Source: Rickettsia endosymbiont of Cantharis rufa | Lineage (GTDB): Bacteria > Pseudomonadota > Alphaproteobacteria > Rickettsiales > Rickettsiaceae | Reading direction: 5' to 3' | NCBI RefSeq assembly: GCF_964026445.1 | Contig: NZ_OZ032150.1 | Location: 186,001 to 250,000 of the forward strand | Length of the DNA: 64,000 bases | Shown here: piece by piece, positions 50,276 to 60,750 of the stretch | Position numbering within the stretch: position 1 is the first letter of the stretch | How the letters are laid out: each line of letters begins with the position of its first letter | Program-made: the position numbers and the translations under genes | The notes under the pieces: generated by a model | Databases searched by the model: none | What the model was told of the DNA's origin: nothing | The model's input: only the letters and a program-made list of their open reading frames with translations

Positions 50276-51556
50276 CTAAACCTTTCTAATCACTAAACTA
50301 GCATTAGTACCGCCAAAGCCGAAAGAATTAGATAATACGTAATCTATTTTAGCTTCTCTAGCCCTTAATTTTACTAAATCTATCTTAACCTCATCCATAG
50401 GGTTGTCTAAGTTTAAGGTTGGCGGAGCAATCTGATCTCTAATTGCAAGAGCTGAAAAGATAAGCTCAACGCTTCCTGCTGCACCAAGCAAATGTCCTAT
50501 TGATGATTTAGTAGAAGACATCAAAATTTGAGGATTCGTTTCTAAAAATAATTTTTGAACAGCGTTTAATTCAATTTCATCGCCAAGATTAGTAGAAGTA
50601 CCGTGTGCATTAATATAATTAATCATATCTGGAGTGACAGCTGCATCTAGCATTGCGTCTCTCATTGCCCTATAAGCCCCTCTACCTTCAGGATGTGGAG
50701 CAGTCATATGATAAGCATCACCTGTCGAGCCGTATCCTATAACTTCACCGTAAATTTTAGTCCCTCGATTTATGGCATGCTCATATTCTTCTAAGACTAC
50801 AACACCTGCTCCTTCACCCATAACAAAGCCACTGCGGTCTTTATCCCAAGGTCTTGATGCTTTTTCAGGATTATCGTTATATTTAGTGCAAAGAGCTCTA
50901 GCTGCCACGAAACCGGCAACTCCGACAGGTGTAACGGGAGCTTCTGCGCCGCCTGCGACCATAACGTCTGCATAGCCGTGCTTTATCATACGCATAGCAT
51001 CGCCTATAGCATGTGCTCCTGTAGAGCAAGCGGTTACTGCTGCTTGGTTCGGACCGCTAAAGCCGTATTTTATGGATACGAGACCGGACAAAAGATTAAT
51101 TAATGAGGCTGGAATAAAAAAAGGACTAACTTTGCCGTTATTTTCTTGATAAAGTTTGATAGAAGTATCTTCGATCATTTTAAGTCCTCCGATTCCTGAA
51201 CCTAATATCAAGCCGGTTCTATCACGAGATTTTTCATCTTCGGGTAACCAACCGCTATCTTCAACTGCTTCGGTTGCGGCTGCTACTCCGTAATGGATAA
51301 ATTTATCCATTTTACTTAGTCTATTAACGTCATCTGCCTGTGTAAAATTTTCAAGTTTAAATCCATCCTTCTCAGAGCTATCTATAAGTCCGGCAATTTT
51401 ACACGCAAGTTTAGAAGTGTCAAATGCCGTAATAGTTTTTATTCCGCTTACCCCGGTTACAATATTTTTCCAAGATGAGCTAACATTAAGCCCAACAGGA
51501 GTAATAAGTCCAAGTCCGGTAATAACTACTCTTTTATTTACTCGCTGATTCGACAT
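50276..51556 (-). CDS. fabF: 3-oxoacyl-ACP synthase II
   Basis: Elongating condensing enzyme of type II fatty-acid synthesis. The 426 residues show catalytic Cys in AAVTACSTGAHAIGDA, His in INAHGTSTNLGDEIE (about residue 313), and the second His in STKSSIGHLLGAAGSVE. The GTNASLVIRK end is normal. It lies 35 bp downstream of acpP on the same strand, matching the fabG-acpP-fabF order of many bacteria. Confidence 0.97.
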   Translation of the reverse strand: MSNQRVNKRVVITGLGLITPVGLNVSSSWKNIVTGVSGIKTITAFDTSKLACKIAGLIDSSEKDGFKLENFTQADDVNRLSKMDKFIHYGVAAATEAVEDSGWLPEDEKSRDRTGLILGSGIGGLKMIEDTSIKLYQENNGKVSPFFIPASLINLLSGLVSIKYGFSGPNQAAVTACSTGAHAIGDAMRMIKHGYADVMVAGGAEAPVTPVGVAGFVAARALCTKYNDNPEKASRPWDKDRSGFVMGEGAGVVVLEEYEHAINRGTKIYGEVIGYGSTGDAYHMTAPHPEGRGAYRAMRDAMLDAAVTPDMINYINAHGTSTNLGDEIELNAVQKLFLETNPQILMSSTKSSIGHLLGAAGSVELIFSALAIRDQIAPPTLNLDNPMDEVKIDLVKLRAREAKIDYVLSNSFGFGGTNASLVIRKV

Positions 51557-51591
51557 TTCTAATTATCTATTAGGGATTTAATTTATGCAGA

Positions 51592-51837
51592 TTAAGATTG
51601 GCGTTCTTTGATATATTTTATAACATCGGATACAGTTTTAATTTTAGTGGCTTCATCATCAGGTATATCAATACCGTATTCAACTTCTATTGCCATCATT
51701 AACTCTACGGTATCAAGGCTATCGGCTTTCAAATCTTCTATAAATCGCGAATCCGTAGTTATTATCGATTTATCTTTATTTAGCTTTTCAGCAACCATTT
51801 CAATAACTTTCTGCTCGATCTTGTCCGTTGTACTCAT
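51592..51837 (-). CDS. acpP: Acyl carrier protein
   Basis: Carries growing acyl chains on 4'-phosphopantetheine. Starting at MSTTDKIEQKV (51837) gives 81 residues, close to the usual length, with the attachment serine in FIEDLKADSLDTVELMMAIE (Ser about 42). GGAG lies 9 nt upstream of this ATG; the longer frame to 51858 has no such support. It sits between fabG and fabF on the same strand. Confidence 0.95.
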   Translation of the reverse strand: MSTTDKIEQKVIEMVAEKLNKDKSIITTDSRFIEDLKADSLDTVELMMAIEVEYGIDIPDDEATKIKTVSDVIKYIKERQS

Positions 51838-52002
51838 AATTTGAACTCCATAAATCATTTAATTTTATATGCCGCATAATAGCGGTTATTCAGCTACTAG
51901 GCTTTATTTATAACTGTATGAATATTTATTTAAAATATTCATAGCATTTTATCTTTAAAAGAACTTCTAGCACAAAAAATTATTTTATGCTAGCACAAAA
52001 TT

Positions 52003-52728
52003 TTACACCATTAACATCCCCCCGTTTACATGGATAGTTTGGCCTGTAATATAAGATGCTTGATCGCTTACTAAAAATGCGACTGCGTTTGCCACGTCTT
52101 CCGGCATACCGTAAGTTCCTAATGGAATCTTTTGTACTATCATTTCTCTTTGTTTTTCGTTCAGTTTATCAGTCATATCAGACTTAATAAATCCCGGAGC
52201 TACTGCATTAACCGTAATTCCTCTAGTTGCAACTTCATAAGAGAGCGATTTGGTCATACCGATTAAACCTGCTTTAGAAGCGCAATAATTAGCCTGCCCT
52301 GGGTTGCCTGAAACTCCTACTATTGAAGATATATTAATAATGCGTCCATACCTATTTTGCATCATTTTTTTTATTGCTTCACGATTTAAAATAAAATTTG
52401 CTTTTAAATTAATATCAATAACTTTGTCAAAATCTTCATCTTTCATTCTAATTGCTAATGCGTCGCTAGTAATACCGGCATTACACACTAAAATATCTAG
52501 CTTTGATGCTTTAGATATTAAATTGCTGCATTCTTCCTTATTTGCAAGGTTGCATATTTCTATTGTATAATTATCTTTTAAAATATTTCCAAGGGCTTTT
52601 AATTTTTCCTCATTACTACCGCTAATAATTACATGACTTCCGAGTTTGTGCAGTAGCTTTGCTATAGCTCCGCCTATGCCTCCTGAGACCCCTGTAATTA
52701 AGGAAGTTTTACCTGTTAAATCAATCAT
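52003..52728 (-). CDS. fabG: 3-oxoacyl-ACP reductase
   Basis: NADPH-dependent short-chain reductase of fatty-acid synthesis, 241 residues from [10 protein letters not shown]. Cofactor motif [13 protein letters not shown] (about residues 12-24), LVCNAGIT, and the catalytic set Ser ([10 protein letters not shown]), Tyr and Lys (ANYCASKAG). The start at 52728 follows GGAGG with good spacing and overlaps the recA end by 8 bp, indicating coupling; the seven codons upstream in the same frame are rejected. Confidence 0.96.
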   Translation of the reverse strand: MIDLTGKTSLITGVSGGIGGAIAKLLHKLGSHVIISGSNEEKLKALGNILKDNYTIEICNLANKEECSNLISKASKLDILVCNAGITSDALAIRMKDEDFDKVIDINLKANFILNREAIKKMMQNRYGRIINISSIVGVSGNPGQANYCASKAGLIGMTKSLSYEVATRGITVNAVAPGFIKSDMTDKLNEKQREMIVQKIPLGTYGMPEDVANAVAFLVSDQASYITGQTIHVNGGMLMV

Positions 52729-53749
52729 TTTCTTCCTCCATTTGATCAAGATTTATAGTAATTTTTGATGATCTTTCACGTATTATTTTCTCAATTTCGT
52801 TGGAAATTTGAGGATATTCTTTTAAATATTGTTTGACGTTTTCACGCCCTTGACCGATACGTACATTATTATAAGAAAACCATGAACCTGATTTCTCGAC
52901 GATATCAAGCTTAACGCCAAGGTCAATTATCTCACCTTCTTTTGAAATACCTGAGCCGTACATTATATCAAAATCTGCGGTTTTAAACGGAGGTGATACT
53001 TTATTCTTAACTACTTTTACTTTAGTTTGACTACCTATTACCTCCTCTTTATCTTTAATCGCACCAATTCTTCTTATGTCTATCCTAACAGAAGCATAGA
53101 ACTTTAAAGCATTTCCGCCTGTCGTAGTTTCGGGATTACCGAACATGACACCTATTTTCATCCTAATTTGGTTGATAAACACAGTAATACAATTAGTACG
53201 ATTAATTGATGCGGTAAGTTTACGTAAAGCTTGGCTCATTAATCTTGCTTGAGAAGCCATTTGGGCATCACCCATTTCGCCTTCAATCTCTGATTTTGGT
53301 ACTAAAGCTGCAACACTATCTATTATTACCATGTCAATACCGCCGGAGCGAATTAAAGTATCGGCAATTTCTAGAGCTTGTTCACCTGTATCGGGCTGTG
53401 AAATGATAAGTTCGTCAATATTTACGCCGAGTTTCTTTGCATAAGCAGGGTCAAGGGCGTGCTCAGCATCAATAAAAGCACATGTGCCGCCTTTTTTCTG
53501 GGCTTCAGCAATTAAATGCAATGTTAGAGTAGTTTTACCTGAGCTTTCAGGACCAAAAATTTCGATTATTCTACCTTTAGGAACACCGCCGATCCCAAGA
53601 GCTATATCAAGCCCAAGTGAACCTGTCGATACGGCTTCTATATCAACATTCGGACGCTGTCCTAATTTCATTACCGAACCTTTACCGTAGCTTTTTTCGA
53701 TTTGCGCGAGTGCTGCGGCAATGGCTCTTTCTTTATCTGTATTTGACAT
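52721..53749 (-). CDS. recA: Recombinase RecA
   Basis: DNA strand-exchange ATPase and SOS co-protease. The 342 residues show Walker A GPESSGKT (about 66-73), [18 protein letters not shown], Walker B region [20 protein letters not shown], loop 2 [20 protein letters not shown], and [12 protein letters not shown]. The C-terminal tail is short and acidic (EEEND), overlapping the fabG start. No SOS box was recognised upstream. Confidence 0.97.
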   Translation of the reverse strand: MSNTDKERAIAAALAQIEKSYGKGSVMKLGQRPNVDIEAVSTGSLGLDIALGIGGVPKGRIIEIFGPESSGKTTLTLHLIAEAQKKGGTCAFIDAEHALDPAYAKKLGVNIDELIISQPDTGEQALEIADTLIRSGGIDMVIIDSVAALVPKSEIEGEMGDAQMASQARLMSQALRKLTASINRTNCITVFINQIRMKIGVMFGNPETTTGGNALKFYASVRIDIRRIGAIKDKEEVIGSQTKVKVVKNKVSPPFKTADFDIMYGSGISKEGEIIDLGVKLDIVEKSGSWFSYNNVRIGQGRENVKQYLKEYPQISNEIEKIIRERSSKITINLDQMEEEND

Positions 53750-54058
53750 AAATTTCCATATTATAAACTTATCAATTAAAATATAAGCTTAAGAAAGAAA
53801 AATCAAATTTTATTTATTTTATTATGCTTGTAAGGTTAAATCTTGACTTCCATACTAGGTGGTGCTTAGATGTTAAGTTTACTTGTGTTATAGTTAATTG
53901 ATTTGGATTCGCCTACTATGTCACTCGTCACTCTCCTATTAATTATAGGTCTTGATTCTTGTATGCAAATCCAACTGAATTGACATAGGACTGCCAACAA
54001 TCCTATTTTCCTGAAAAAGATAGATCCAGTAAAACCTTTATTAAATAACTTATCACAT
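53750..54058. other. Gene-free spacer between recA and drug exporter
   Basis: No coding frame is convincing. TTGGATT (53903-53909) with AATCCAA (53968-53974), and TATGTCA (53917-53923) with TGACATA (53981-53987), look like arms of a decayed palindromic repeat. The rest is A+T-rich and should contain the divergent promoters, which I cannot place reliably. Confidence 0.4.
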
Positions 54059-55615
54059 ATGGTATCACAATTCTCACAAACTGAATATATCGCTAAAGAT
54101 AATTCACCATCTCCGTCTTATAAATTTAGATGGCATATTTTAATTATTTTAAGCGTTTGCTTATTTTTAGTATCGATGGATGCTACAATCTTGCATGCTG
54201 TTATGCCTACTATAATCCTTGATTTAAAACCATCTAATTTACAACAATTATGGATAATCAATGCATACGCATTAGTATTATCAGGTCTTCTAATCACCGC
54301 AGGTGCACTAGGAGATAGATTTGGTCGTAAAAGATTACTACTTTGGGGGCTTTTAGTTTTTTCCATCGCTTCAATGTTAGTTTATGTATTTGATGACCCA
54401 TGGGGATTAGTATTATGTCGTGCTTTACTTGGGTTAGGAGGATCAATGATTATGCCTTCCACTTTATCTATATTGCGTAATATTTTTACTAATACACACG
54501 AACGTATGATCGCAATATCCGTGTGGGGAATAATGGCAACCGTAGGAGCAGCTATAGGACCCGTACTAGGAGGAGTATTGGTTGAGCTTTTAAGTTGGCA
54601 ATTTGCATTTTTTATAAACACACCTACTGCACTAATAATTATTGCTTTTGGCATAGTTTGGATTCCTGAATCATCTAATCCTAGTAATGAGCCATGGGAT
54701 TGGATAGGAGTATTTCAATCATTTTTTGGTATGGCAGCTTTAGTTCAAGGCATTAAGATGTTGGCTAAATACGGTATTATGAATCTAGCATCCGGCGGGA
54801 TGCTCTTAATTGGCATTGTATTACTAATAATATTTACCTTACGTCAACTTAAAAATGATGATCCATTAGTGGATATGCGTTTATTCTTAATTAGCAATTT
54901 TAGTATAGGAGTAATAGTTTATTTGCTGATTACTTGTGTCTTAGGATCCATAACGTATCTCATGTCCTTATGGTTACAGTTTATCAAAGGGTTAAGTCCT
55001 TTGCATGCAGGTCTTTATATGTTGCCTGCAGCAGTTTTTGCTTTAATTGCCTCTTTAGTTATGCCGTATTTACTCACGCGATTTACCGCACGTGTAATAA
55101 TATTTAGTGGGCTTATCTTTACTACTATATCATTAATTTTACCTAGTATATTAGACTATAGAGATTTACTATCGAATACTATATATCTTGGACTGCTTGG
55201 TATAGGAAGTAGTCTATGCCTCTCTACCACCGTAACAGTTATGATGAATGCAGTGCCGGCAGAGAGATCCGGAGGTGCAGCAGCACTACAAGAAACAGCA
55301 TATGAATTAGGTAATGTATTAGGTATAGCTGTTATTGTAAGTATTACATCTTTTATATATAGTAACAATATAGTAATCCCTCACGGTGTTTCTGTATCAA
55401 TGGCAGAAATAGCTCGTGACTCAATTGGCAAAGGAATAATTATTGCTCAACAACTACCACCTTCATCTGCTCACGAATTAATTCAGGAGGTTAATATTGC
55501 TTTTATAAATGCCTTCAATATAATAGGTATTATTCTAGGAATAATCATACTAATATTGGCGGGTTTGGTTATGTACGTTCTCCCTCCTTTTAAAGCATCA
55601 ACCCCCCTACATTAA
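54059..55615 (+). CDS. DHA2-family drug:H+ antiporter (SmvA/QacA-like)
   Basis: A 518-residue MFS protein with about 14 hydrophobic segments, the DHA2 arrangement. Motif D1-like LVSMDATILHAVMPTI (about residues 37-52), motif A GALGDRFGRKRLLLWG (about 82-97), and motif C region GIMATVGAAIGPVLGGVLVE (about 161-180) are clear. Members export quaternary ammonium compounds and other cationic drugs; the substrate here is unknown. It opens an IS-rich region between recA and fabD, so horizontal acquisition is plausible but not shown. No nearby TetR-type regulator is found. No clear ribosome site precedes the ATG. Confidence 0.85.
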   Translation: MVSQFSQTEYIAKDNSPSPSYKFRWHILIILSVCLFLVSMDATILHAVMPTIILDLKPSNLQQLWIINAYALVLSGLLITAGALGDRFGRKRLLLWGLLVFSIASMLVYVFDDPWGLVLCRALLGLGGSMIMPSTLSILRNIFTNTHERMIAISVWGIMATVGAAIGPVLGGVLVELLSWQFAFFINTPTALIIIAFGIVWIPESSNPSNEPWDWIGVFQSFFGMAALVQGIKMLAKYGIMNLASGGMLLIGIVLLIIFTLRQLKNDDPLVDMRLFLISNFSIGVIVYLLITCVLGSITYLMSLWLQFIKGLSPLHAGLYMLPAAVFALIASLVMPYLLTRFTARVIIFSGLIFTTISLILPSILDYRDLLSNTIYLGLLGIGSSLCLSTTVTVMMNAVPAERSGGAAALQETAYELGNVLGIAVIVSITSFIYSNNIVIPHGVSVSMAEIARDSIGKGIIIAQQLPPSSAHELIQEVNIAFINAFNIIGIILGIIILILAGLVMYVLPPFKASTPLH

Positions 55616-55695
55616 TGGCTTTATTACATGATGAAACGGATATAGAAACCTTACAGTTTTGCGCTATTTATCATAATGGTTACTGTAAATTATCC

Positions 55696-56502
55696 GGTCG
55701 CACCTCCATTTTACAGATGTGAATATTAAAAGGCTATACGTTCAATAAGAGTTCCGATGACTTTATCATGAATATCCAATGACTTGGAAAAACAAATTGT
55801 TTTACGTGTCAGTCTTTTGCATCTTGTTCTAAGATTTAAGTTACCCCGTTCTATCCGTTGAGTATATTTTTTACTAACAATGTGTTTTTTGGGATCTAAT
55901 AACCTAGCATAACTTCCCTATCCATCTGTAAAGTAAAAAGTAACCTTAAAATCCTCCAGTTTTTTTCAGTAATGATTCTGATGTGCTATCACATCTTGTA
56001 CCAAAAGTATAAGCAACTACTTTTAACAAAATCTTATCCAAAGAATATCAAAGCCATCTTTGTTTGGATTTATTCTGTACATAAGGCCATTGTTCATCTA
56101 TTTCAGGAGCAATAATTACTTCTATCGTATTGATAGAATGATTTATCTTTTTTAACGCTAGATTTTTTTAAAACACGGATAACCGTATTGATACCCACTT
56201 TTAATACTCTTACTGTATCCCTAACTCCAGAGCCATTGATTGACATATCTACTATCTGAGTCTTGACTCCAGGCTTAGAGGCATTATTAATATATTACAG
56301 TTGAAAATATCGATTACACTGCTTGCATTGATATCTCTGTTGTTTTGAAATTGAATATCCCGCCTTTACTACTTTTTCTGTGTCGTTACAATATCTACAC
56401 TTAACATCTATTCTTGCCATAACTCCTTAACTATAATTCTCTCTTATTACTGTTTGAGGATTATAGACTATTCATGCTAAGCTGCAATACGGGGGCACGA
56501 CC
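55696..56502 (-). mobile_element. IS1-family insertion sequence, copy C (inactive, with 8-bp target duplication)
   Basis: 807 bp in - orientation, flanked by direct repeats AATTATCC (55688-55695 and 56503-56510), the 8-bp duplication expected for IS1. It lacks the 24-bp duplication present in A, B2 and D and keeps an intact Cys-x2-Cys finger (CRYCND) at that point. It shares the TAA after FQL, the TGA after QRWL and the later frameshift. A7 run retained at the InsA/InsB junction. Confidence 0.9.
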
Positions 56503-56566
56503 AATTATCCTAGTGCTTATTTTTATAGTAGGTAGTTAATAAAATGGGATGATGATATTTTTAAGT

Positions 56567-56767
56567 CTATAAATCATTACTAAATATTCTTTCTAGTTCA
56601 GTCAAACGTTTCTCTATTGCGTCGATATCCCTCTTTTTCAAAGGTCTTTCTAGCAAATCTGCTACCTCTGTTCTCAGAATTTCTAAATTTTCTTTTGAAG
56701 TAAACTCTGCTACGAGTTCATGTAGGGTTTTGGTATTTTGGTTGGACGTATAATGACTCCCGATTAA
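56567..56767 (-). pseudogene. C-terminal remnant of a coiled-coil protein
   Basis: 66 open codons without a start codon between TAA (56768-56770) and TAG (56567-56569). The peptide is helical and charged: HELVAEFTSKENLEILRTEV, then ADLLERPLKKRDIDAIEKRL, ending ERIFSNDL. The heptad pattern suggests a coiled coil. Family not recognised. The structured repeat R1 starts just beyond its upstream end. Confidence 0.5.
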
Positions 56768-56782
56768 TTAAACTTAAATAAC

Positions 56783-56975
56783 TCAAGTTTTAACCAACGA
56801 AGTTTAACTTTGGTGGTCGGGGCGTTCAAAGAAACCGTAAACGACAGCTTATAATAGCTTTTAGATATAAAATTAAATTTTATATCTTGGACATATGCTA
56901 TTATCACCCAAACCGTAATAAAGTTGAGGATGGTATCATTCAATGGTAGATACCAACCACGTTTACAAAAGGCTT
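56783..56975. other. Structured repeat R1 (candidate RNA element), copy 1
   Basis: About 190 nt with three clear inverted pairs: P1 GTAAACG (56837-56843) with CGTTTAC (56960-56966), enclosing P2 AGATATAAAA (56863-56872) with TTTTATATCT (56878-56887) extended by ATAATAGC/GCTATTAT, and P3 TGGTATC (56931-56937) with GATACCA (56949-56955). A further stem ACCAACGAAG/CTTTGGTGGT lies on the left, followed by unpaired GGTCGGGG. The homologous copy R2 pairs at the same places with different bases. Strand unknown. Confidence 0.65.
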
Positions 56976-57134
56976 TGAAACCCCGAAATAGCGTTTTGCT
57001 ACTTCGGTTAAAGTTTATACCTAACTTCCTTTAAAAGTCAATCGATAACTTATTATATTTAAACTAACAGTTTAATTATAATAAAAGATTTTTTATTTCT
57101 AATATAAGTTATTAAATTTATTTAAAATATTTTG

Positions 57135-57317
57135 TGGTTTTCAGTAGTCGATGTAGTAGGAGTATTGACTGATAGTCCTGATGCTTATTAAAGTAAGCTT
57201 AAACGAAGATTAAATGAACAAAAAAGTGAGGTCATGACAAATTGTCACGGACTGAAATTAACTGCCACAGACGGAAAAAATATATAACAGACTGTGCAAA
57301 TTTTGAAATACTTTAAG
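57135..57317 (+). pseudogene. BRO-N (prophage antirepressor-type) gene remnant
   Basis: Reads WFSVVDVVGVLTDSPDAY, stop TAA at 57189-57191, then SKLKRRLNEQKSEVMTNCHG and LKLTATDGK. After a two-base frame change near 57280 it reads YITDCANFEIL to TAA 57315-57317. This is the BRO-N pattern of prophage antirepressors and DinD-like proteins. The N-terminus and everything after the usual DGK-x-Y-x-TDxA-N-xE segment are missing. Its right end coincides with the left end of structured repeat R2, so R2 or a deletion at that point truncated it. Confidence 0.7.
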
Positions 57318-57512
57318 TTTTTTAACCACCAATGAACATGATTTTTGGCGGTCGGGGAGGTAGAAAAACTGTCCAAAATCAGCTATAATAGGTTTTAAGC
57401 TTAAAGCAAAGCTCTAAGCTCTGAACATACCTAAAATCTCCCCGATCTTAATAGAGTCGAGGATTACATCATTTTGCGGTTGATGTATACCGCTTTGGAC
57501 TTAATAGCTTTC
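57313..57512. other. Structured repeat R2 (candidate RNA element), copy 2
   Basis: Homologue of R1. P1 GTCCAAA (57372-57378) with TTTGGAC (57495-57501); P2 AGCTTA (57399-57404) with TAAGCT (57416-57421); P3 TACATCA (57466-57472) with TGATGTA (57482-57488). The left stem ACCACCAA/TTGGCGGT is followed by GGTCGGGGAG (57351-57360), which can pair with CTCCCCGATC (57439-57448) over 10 bp. Conserved unpaired words shared with R1: GGTCGGGG, ATAATAG, and GAGGA just before P3. Confidence 0.65.
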
Positions 57513-57531
57513 TTCTAGCTTGTCTTTAAAT

Positions 57532-57588
57532 TAACTACTGAGTTCCTGATCATTTGCTAGCTCTTCCTGCGAGATTATTCTTACATCT
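57532..57588 (-). pseudogene. C-terminal scrap of an unidentified gene split by IS copy D
   Basis: Open - strand frame ending at TAA (57532-57534): VRIISQEELANDQELSS. If IS copy D and one target duplication are removed, the frame joins four more codons (LPLL) at the IS21 boundary and then stops making sense, so the gene was already truncated before IS1 arrived. Confidence 0.35.
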
Positions 57589-58419
57589 GGTCGCACCCCC
57601 GTATTGCAGCTTAGCATGAATAGTCTATAATCCTCAAACAGTAATAAGAGAGAATTATAGTTAAGGAGTTATGGCAAGAATAGATGTTAAGTGTAGATCA
57701 AGAATAGATGTTAAGTGTAGATATTATAACGACACAGAAAAAGTAGTAAAGGCGGGATATTCAATTTCAAAACAACAGAGATATCAATGCAAGCAGTGTA
57801 ATCGATATTTTCAACTGTAATATATTAATAATGCCTCTAAGCCTGGAGTCAAGACTCAGATAGTAGATATGTCAATCAATGGCTCTGGAGTTAGGGATAC
57901 AGTAAGAGTATTAAAAGTGGGTATCAATACGGTTATCCGTGTTTTAAAAAAATCTAGCGTTAAAAAAGATAAATCATTCTATCAATACGATAGAAGTAAT
58001 TATTGCTCCTGAAATAGATGAACAATGGTCTTATGTACAGAATAAATCCAAACAAAGATGGCTTTGATATTCTTTGGATAAGATTTTGTTAAAAGTAGTT
58101 GCTTATACTTTTGGTACAAGATGTGATAGCACATCAGAATCATTACTGAAAAAAACCGGAGGATTTTAAGGTTACTTTTTACTTTACAGATGGATGGGGA
58201 AGTTATGCTAGGTTATTAGATCCCAAAAAACACATTGTTAGTAAAAAATATACTCAACGGATAGAACGGGGTAACTTAAATCTTAGAACAAGATGCAAAA
58301 GACTGACACGTAAAACAATTTGTTTTTCCAAGTCATTGGATATTCATGATAAAGTCATCGGAACTCTTATTGAACGTATAGCCTTTTAATATCCACATCT
58401 GTAAAATGGAGGTGCGACC
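57589..58419 (+). mobile_element. IS1-family insertion sequence, copy D (inactive, with 8-bp target duplication)
   Basis: 831 bp, nearly identical to copy A, flanked by direct repeats TTACATCT (57581-57588 and 58420-58427). It has the 24-bp duplication, the TAA after FQL, the TGA after QRWL, the late frameshift and an A7 junction run. It sits at the very left end of the IS21-family element. Confidence 0.9.
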
Positions 58420-58517
58420 TTACATCTGTTAGCAACGGAAGTAAAATGATACAGCACAATGGATAAAAATTGATACAGTATTAAAGTAATATCTTCTGGG
58501 TAAGGAGGTAAAAAATA

Positions 58518-59525
58518 ATGATAATACTGGAGCAAATAATGGAAATAAAAATATTAAATAAACAAGACACAAGCCTAAGAAGTATATCAAGAGAAGTAAG
58601 TGTTTCAGTAAATACAGTACGTAAATATTTAAAATATGATGGTAGCCCTAAATATAAGGATGGGAGGAAGTTGATAACAAAGCTAGCCCCGTATAAGGAG
58701 TACTTGAGCGAAAGAATAAAATCAGCCTATCCTATATCGCTACCCGGCACTGTATTGTTTCAAGAGATAAAGGAGATGGGTTACACGGGCAAGATGACCC
58801 AACTCAGAGATTATTTAAAAAGCATAAAGCCAGCAGCTAAGCAGGAGGATATGGTAAGATTCGAGACTGCATCCGGTAAACAGATGCAAGTTGATTGGAT
58901 TGAATTTCGTAAAGGCAAGAACACTTTATCAGCTTTTGTAGCTACATTAGGATATAGTCGAGCAAGTTATGTGGAATTTGTTACTAATGAGAAGCTTGTA
59001 ACGTTAATAGAATGCCATAAGCGTGCATTTGAATATTTTGGCGGAGTACCAAAAGAAGTGCTTTATGACAATATGAAAACAGTAATACTGGGTAGAGATA
59101 CGTATGGTCTTGACATACATCTTTTTAATAAAGGAATGCTAGATTTTGCAAAACATTATGGTTTCCGCTTAAGAGTGTGTAGACCTTATCAAGCAAAAAC
59201 CAAGAGCAAGGTTGAGCGATTTAATAGATATCTCAGAGAAAGCTTTTATAACCCATTAGTGACAAAATTAAAAACAGCAGAGCTAGTGTTGGATGTGGAT
59301 ACTGCAAATTCAGAGGTGCTAAAATGGCTGCGAGATATAGCGAATATGCGTGTGCATGGCACCACAGGTGAAATACCTGTAAAAAGATTAAAGTCTGAGA
59401 GGAGTACTCCTCAACCACTACCATTGGATTATAGCGGTAGTCATCCTGCGGTATTAGAGATTATGGAAGGTAAAGAAGAACGATTTTCTACAGTTTCTTT
59501 GCAGCATTCCCTATGCGTATACTAG
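58518..59525 (+). CDS. istA: IS21-family transposase IstA
   Basis: A 335-residue DDE transposase. N-terminal helix-turn-helix: TSLRSISREVSVSVNTVRKY (about residues 18-37). Catalytic residues: Asp in MQVDWIEF (about 131), Asp in EVLYDNMKT (about 191) and Glu in KVERFNRYLRE (about 234). It ends at TAG after LQHSLCVY, close to the usual end, so it may be complete although on the short side for the family. AAGGAGG lies before the ATG. istB follows 16 bp later. Confidence 0.9.
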   Translation: MIILEQIMEIKILNKQDTSLRSISREVSVSVNTVRKYLKYDGSPKYKDGRKLITKLAPYKEYLSERIKSAYPISLPGTVLFQEIKEMGYTGKMTQLRDYLKSIKPAAKQEDMVRFETASGKQMQVDWIEFRKGKNTLSAFVATLGYSRASYVEFVTNEKLVTLIECHKRAFEYFGGVPKEVLYDNMKTVILGRDTYGLDIHLFNKGMLDFAKHYGFRLRVCRPYQAKTKSKVERFNRYLRESFYNPLVTKLKTAELVLDVDTANSEVLKWLRDIANMRVHGTTGEIPVKRLKSERSTPQPLPLDYSGSHPAVLEIMEGKEERFSTVSLQHSLCVY

Positions 59526-59541
59526 ATATATTGGAGGCATT

Positions 59542-60343
<802 letters not shown>

Positions 60344-60472
60344 ATATCAAATGATTTCTTATTATACTGTATCAATTTTCAAACAGTATATATTAAAATT
60401 ATGTATCATTTTTCGACCGCTGTTGACATTCCAGAAAGTTAATAATAGACGATATTAACAGTAGGGATAAAA

Positions 60473-60735
60473 ATGCCGGATATAGAGCCAAAGATATATC
60501 CAGCTGAATTTAAAGAATCAGCGATTAGATTAGCTATTGAGTCTAAGCAACCTTTTGCTCAAACAGCTAGAGAACTAGGAATTACGAAGTATAGTCTATA
60601 TAATTGGGTTAATAAACATTCAAAACTCAAGGAAGTAATGAGATATGAAGAACATCTGTATGATGAATTAAGGAGATTGAAGAAGAACTAGATAGAGTAA
60701 CACAGGAATGTGATCTATTAAAATAGATATAAAGT
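60473..60735 (+). pseudogene. IS3-family OrfA fragment
   Basis: The 72-residue frame from 60473 reads a transposase helix-turn-helix, KIYPAEFKESAIRLAIESKQ then FAQTARELGITKYSLYNWVN, as in IS3/IS911 OrfA. It stops at 60691; the alternative frame supplies the missing leucine-zipper end (ELDRVTQECDLLK) to about 60726. No OrfB follows, so the element is a remnant. Confidence 0.75.
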
Positions 60736-60750
60736 ATAATAATTTATGTA

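Noticed and set aside
55615..55695. Short frame MALLHDETDIETLQF after the drug exporter
   Set aside because: It is only about 27 codons with no ribosome site and ends at TAG once the IS is removed; too little to call a gene or remnant.
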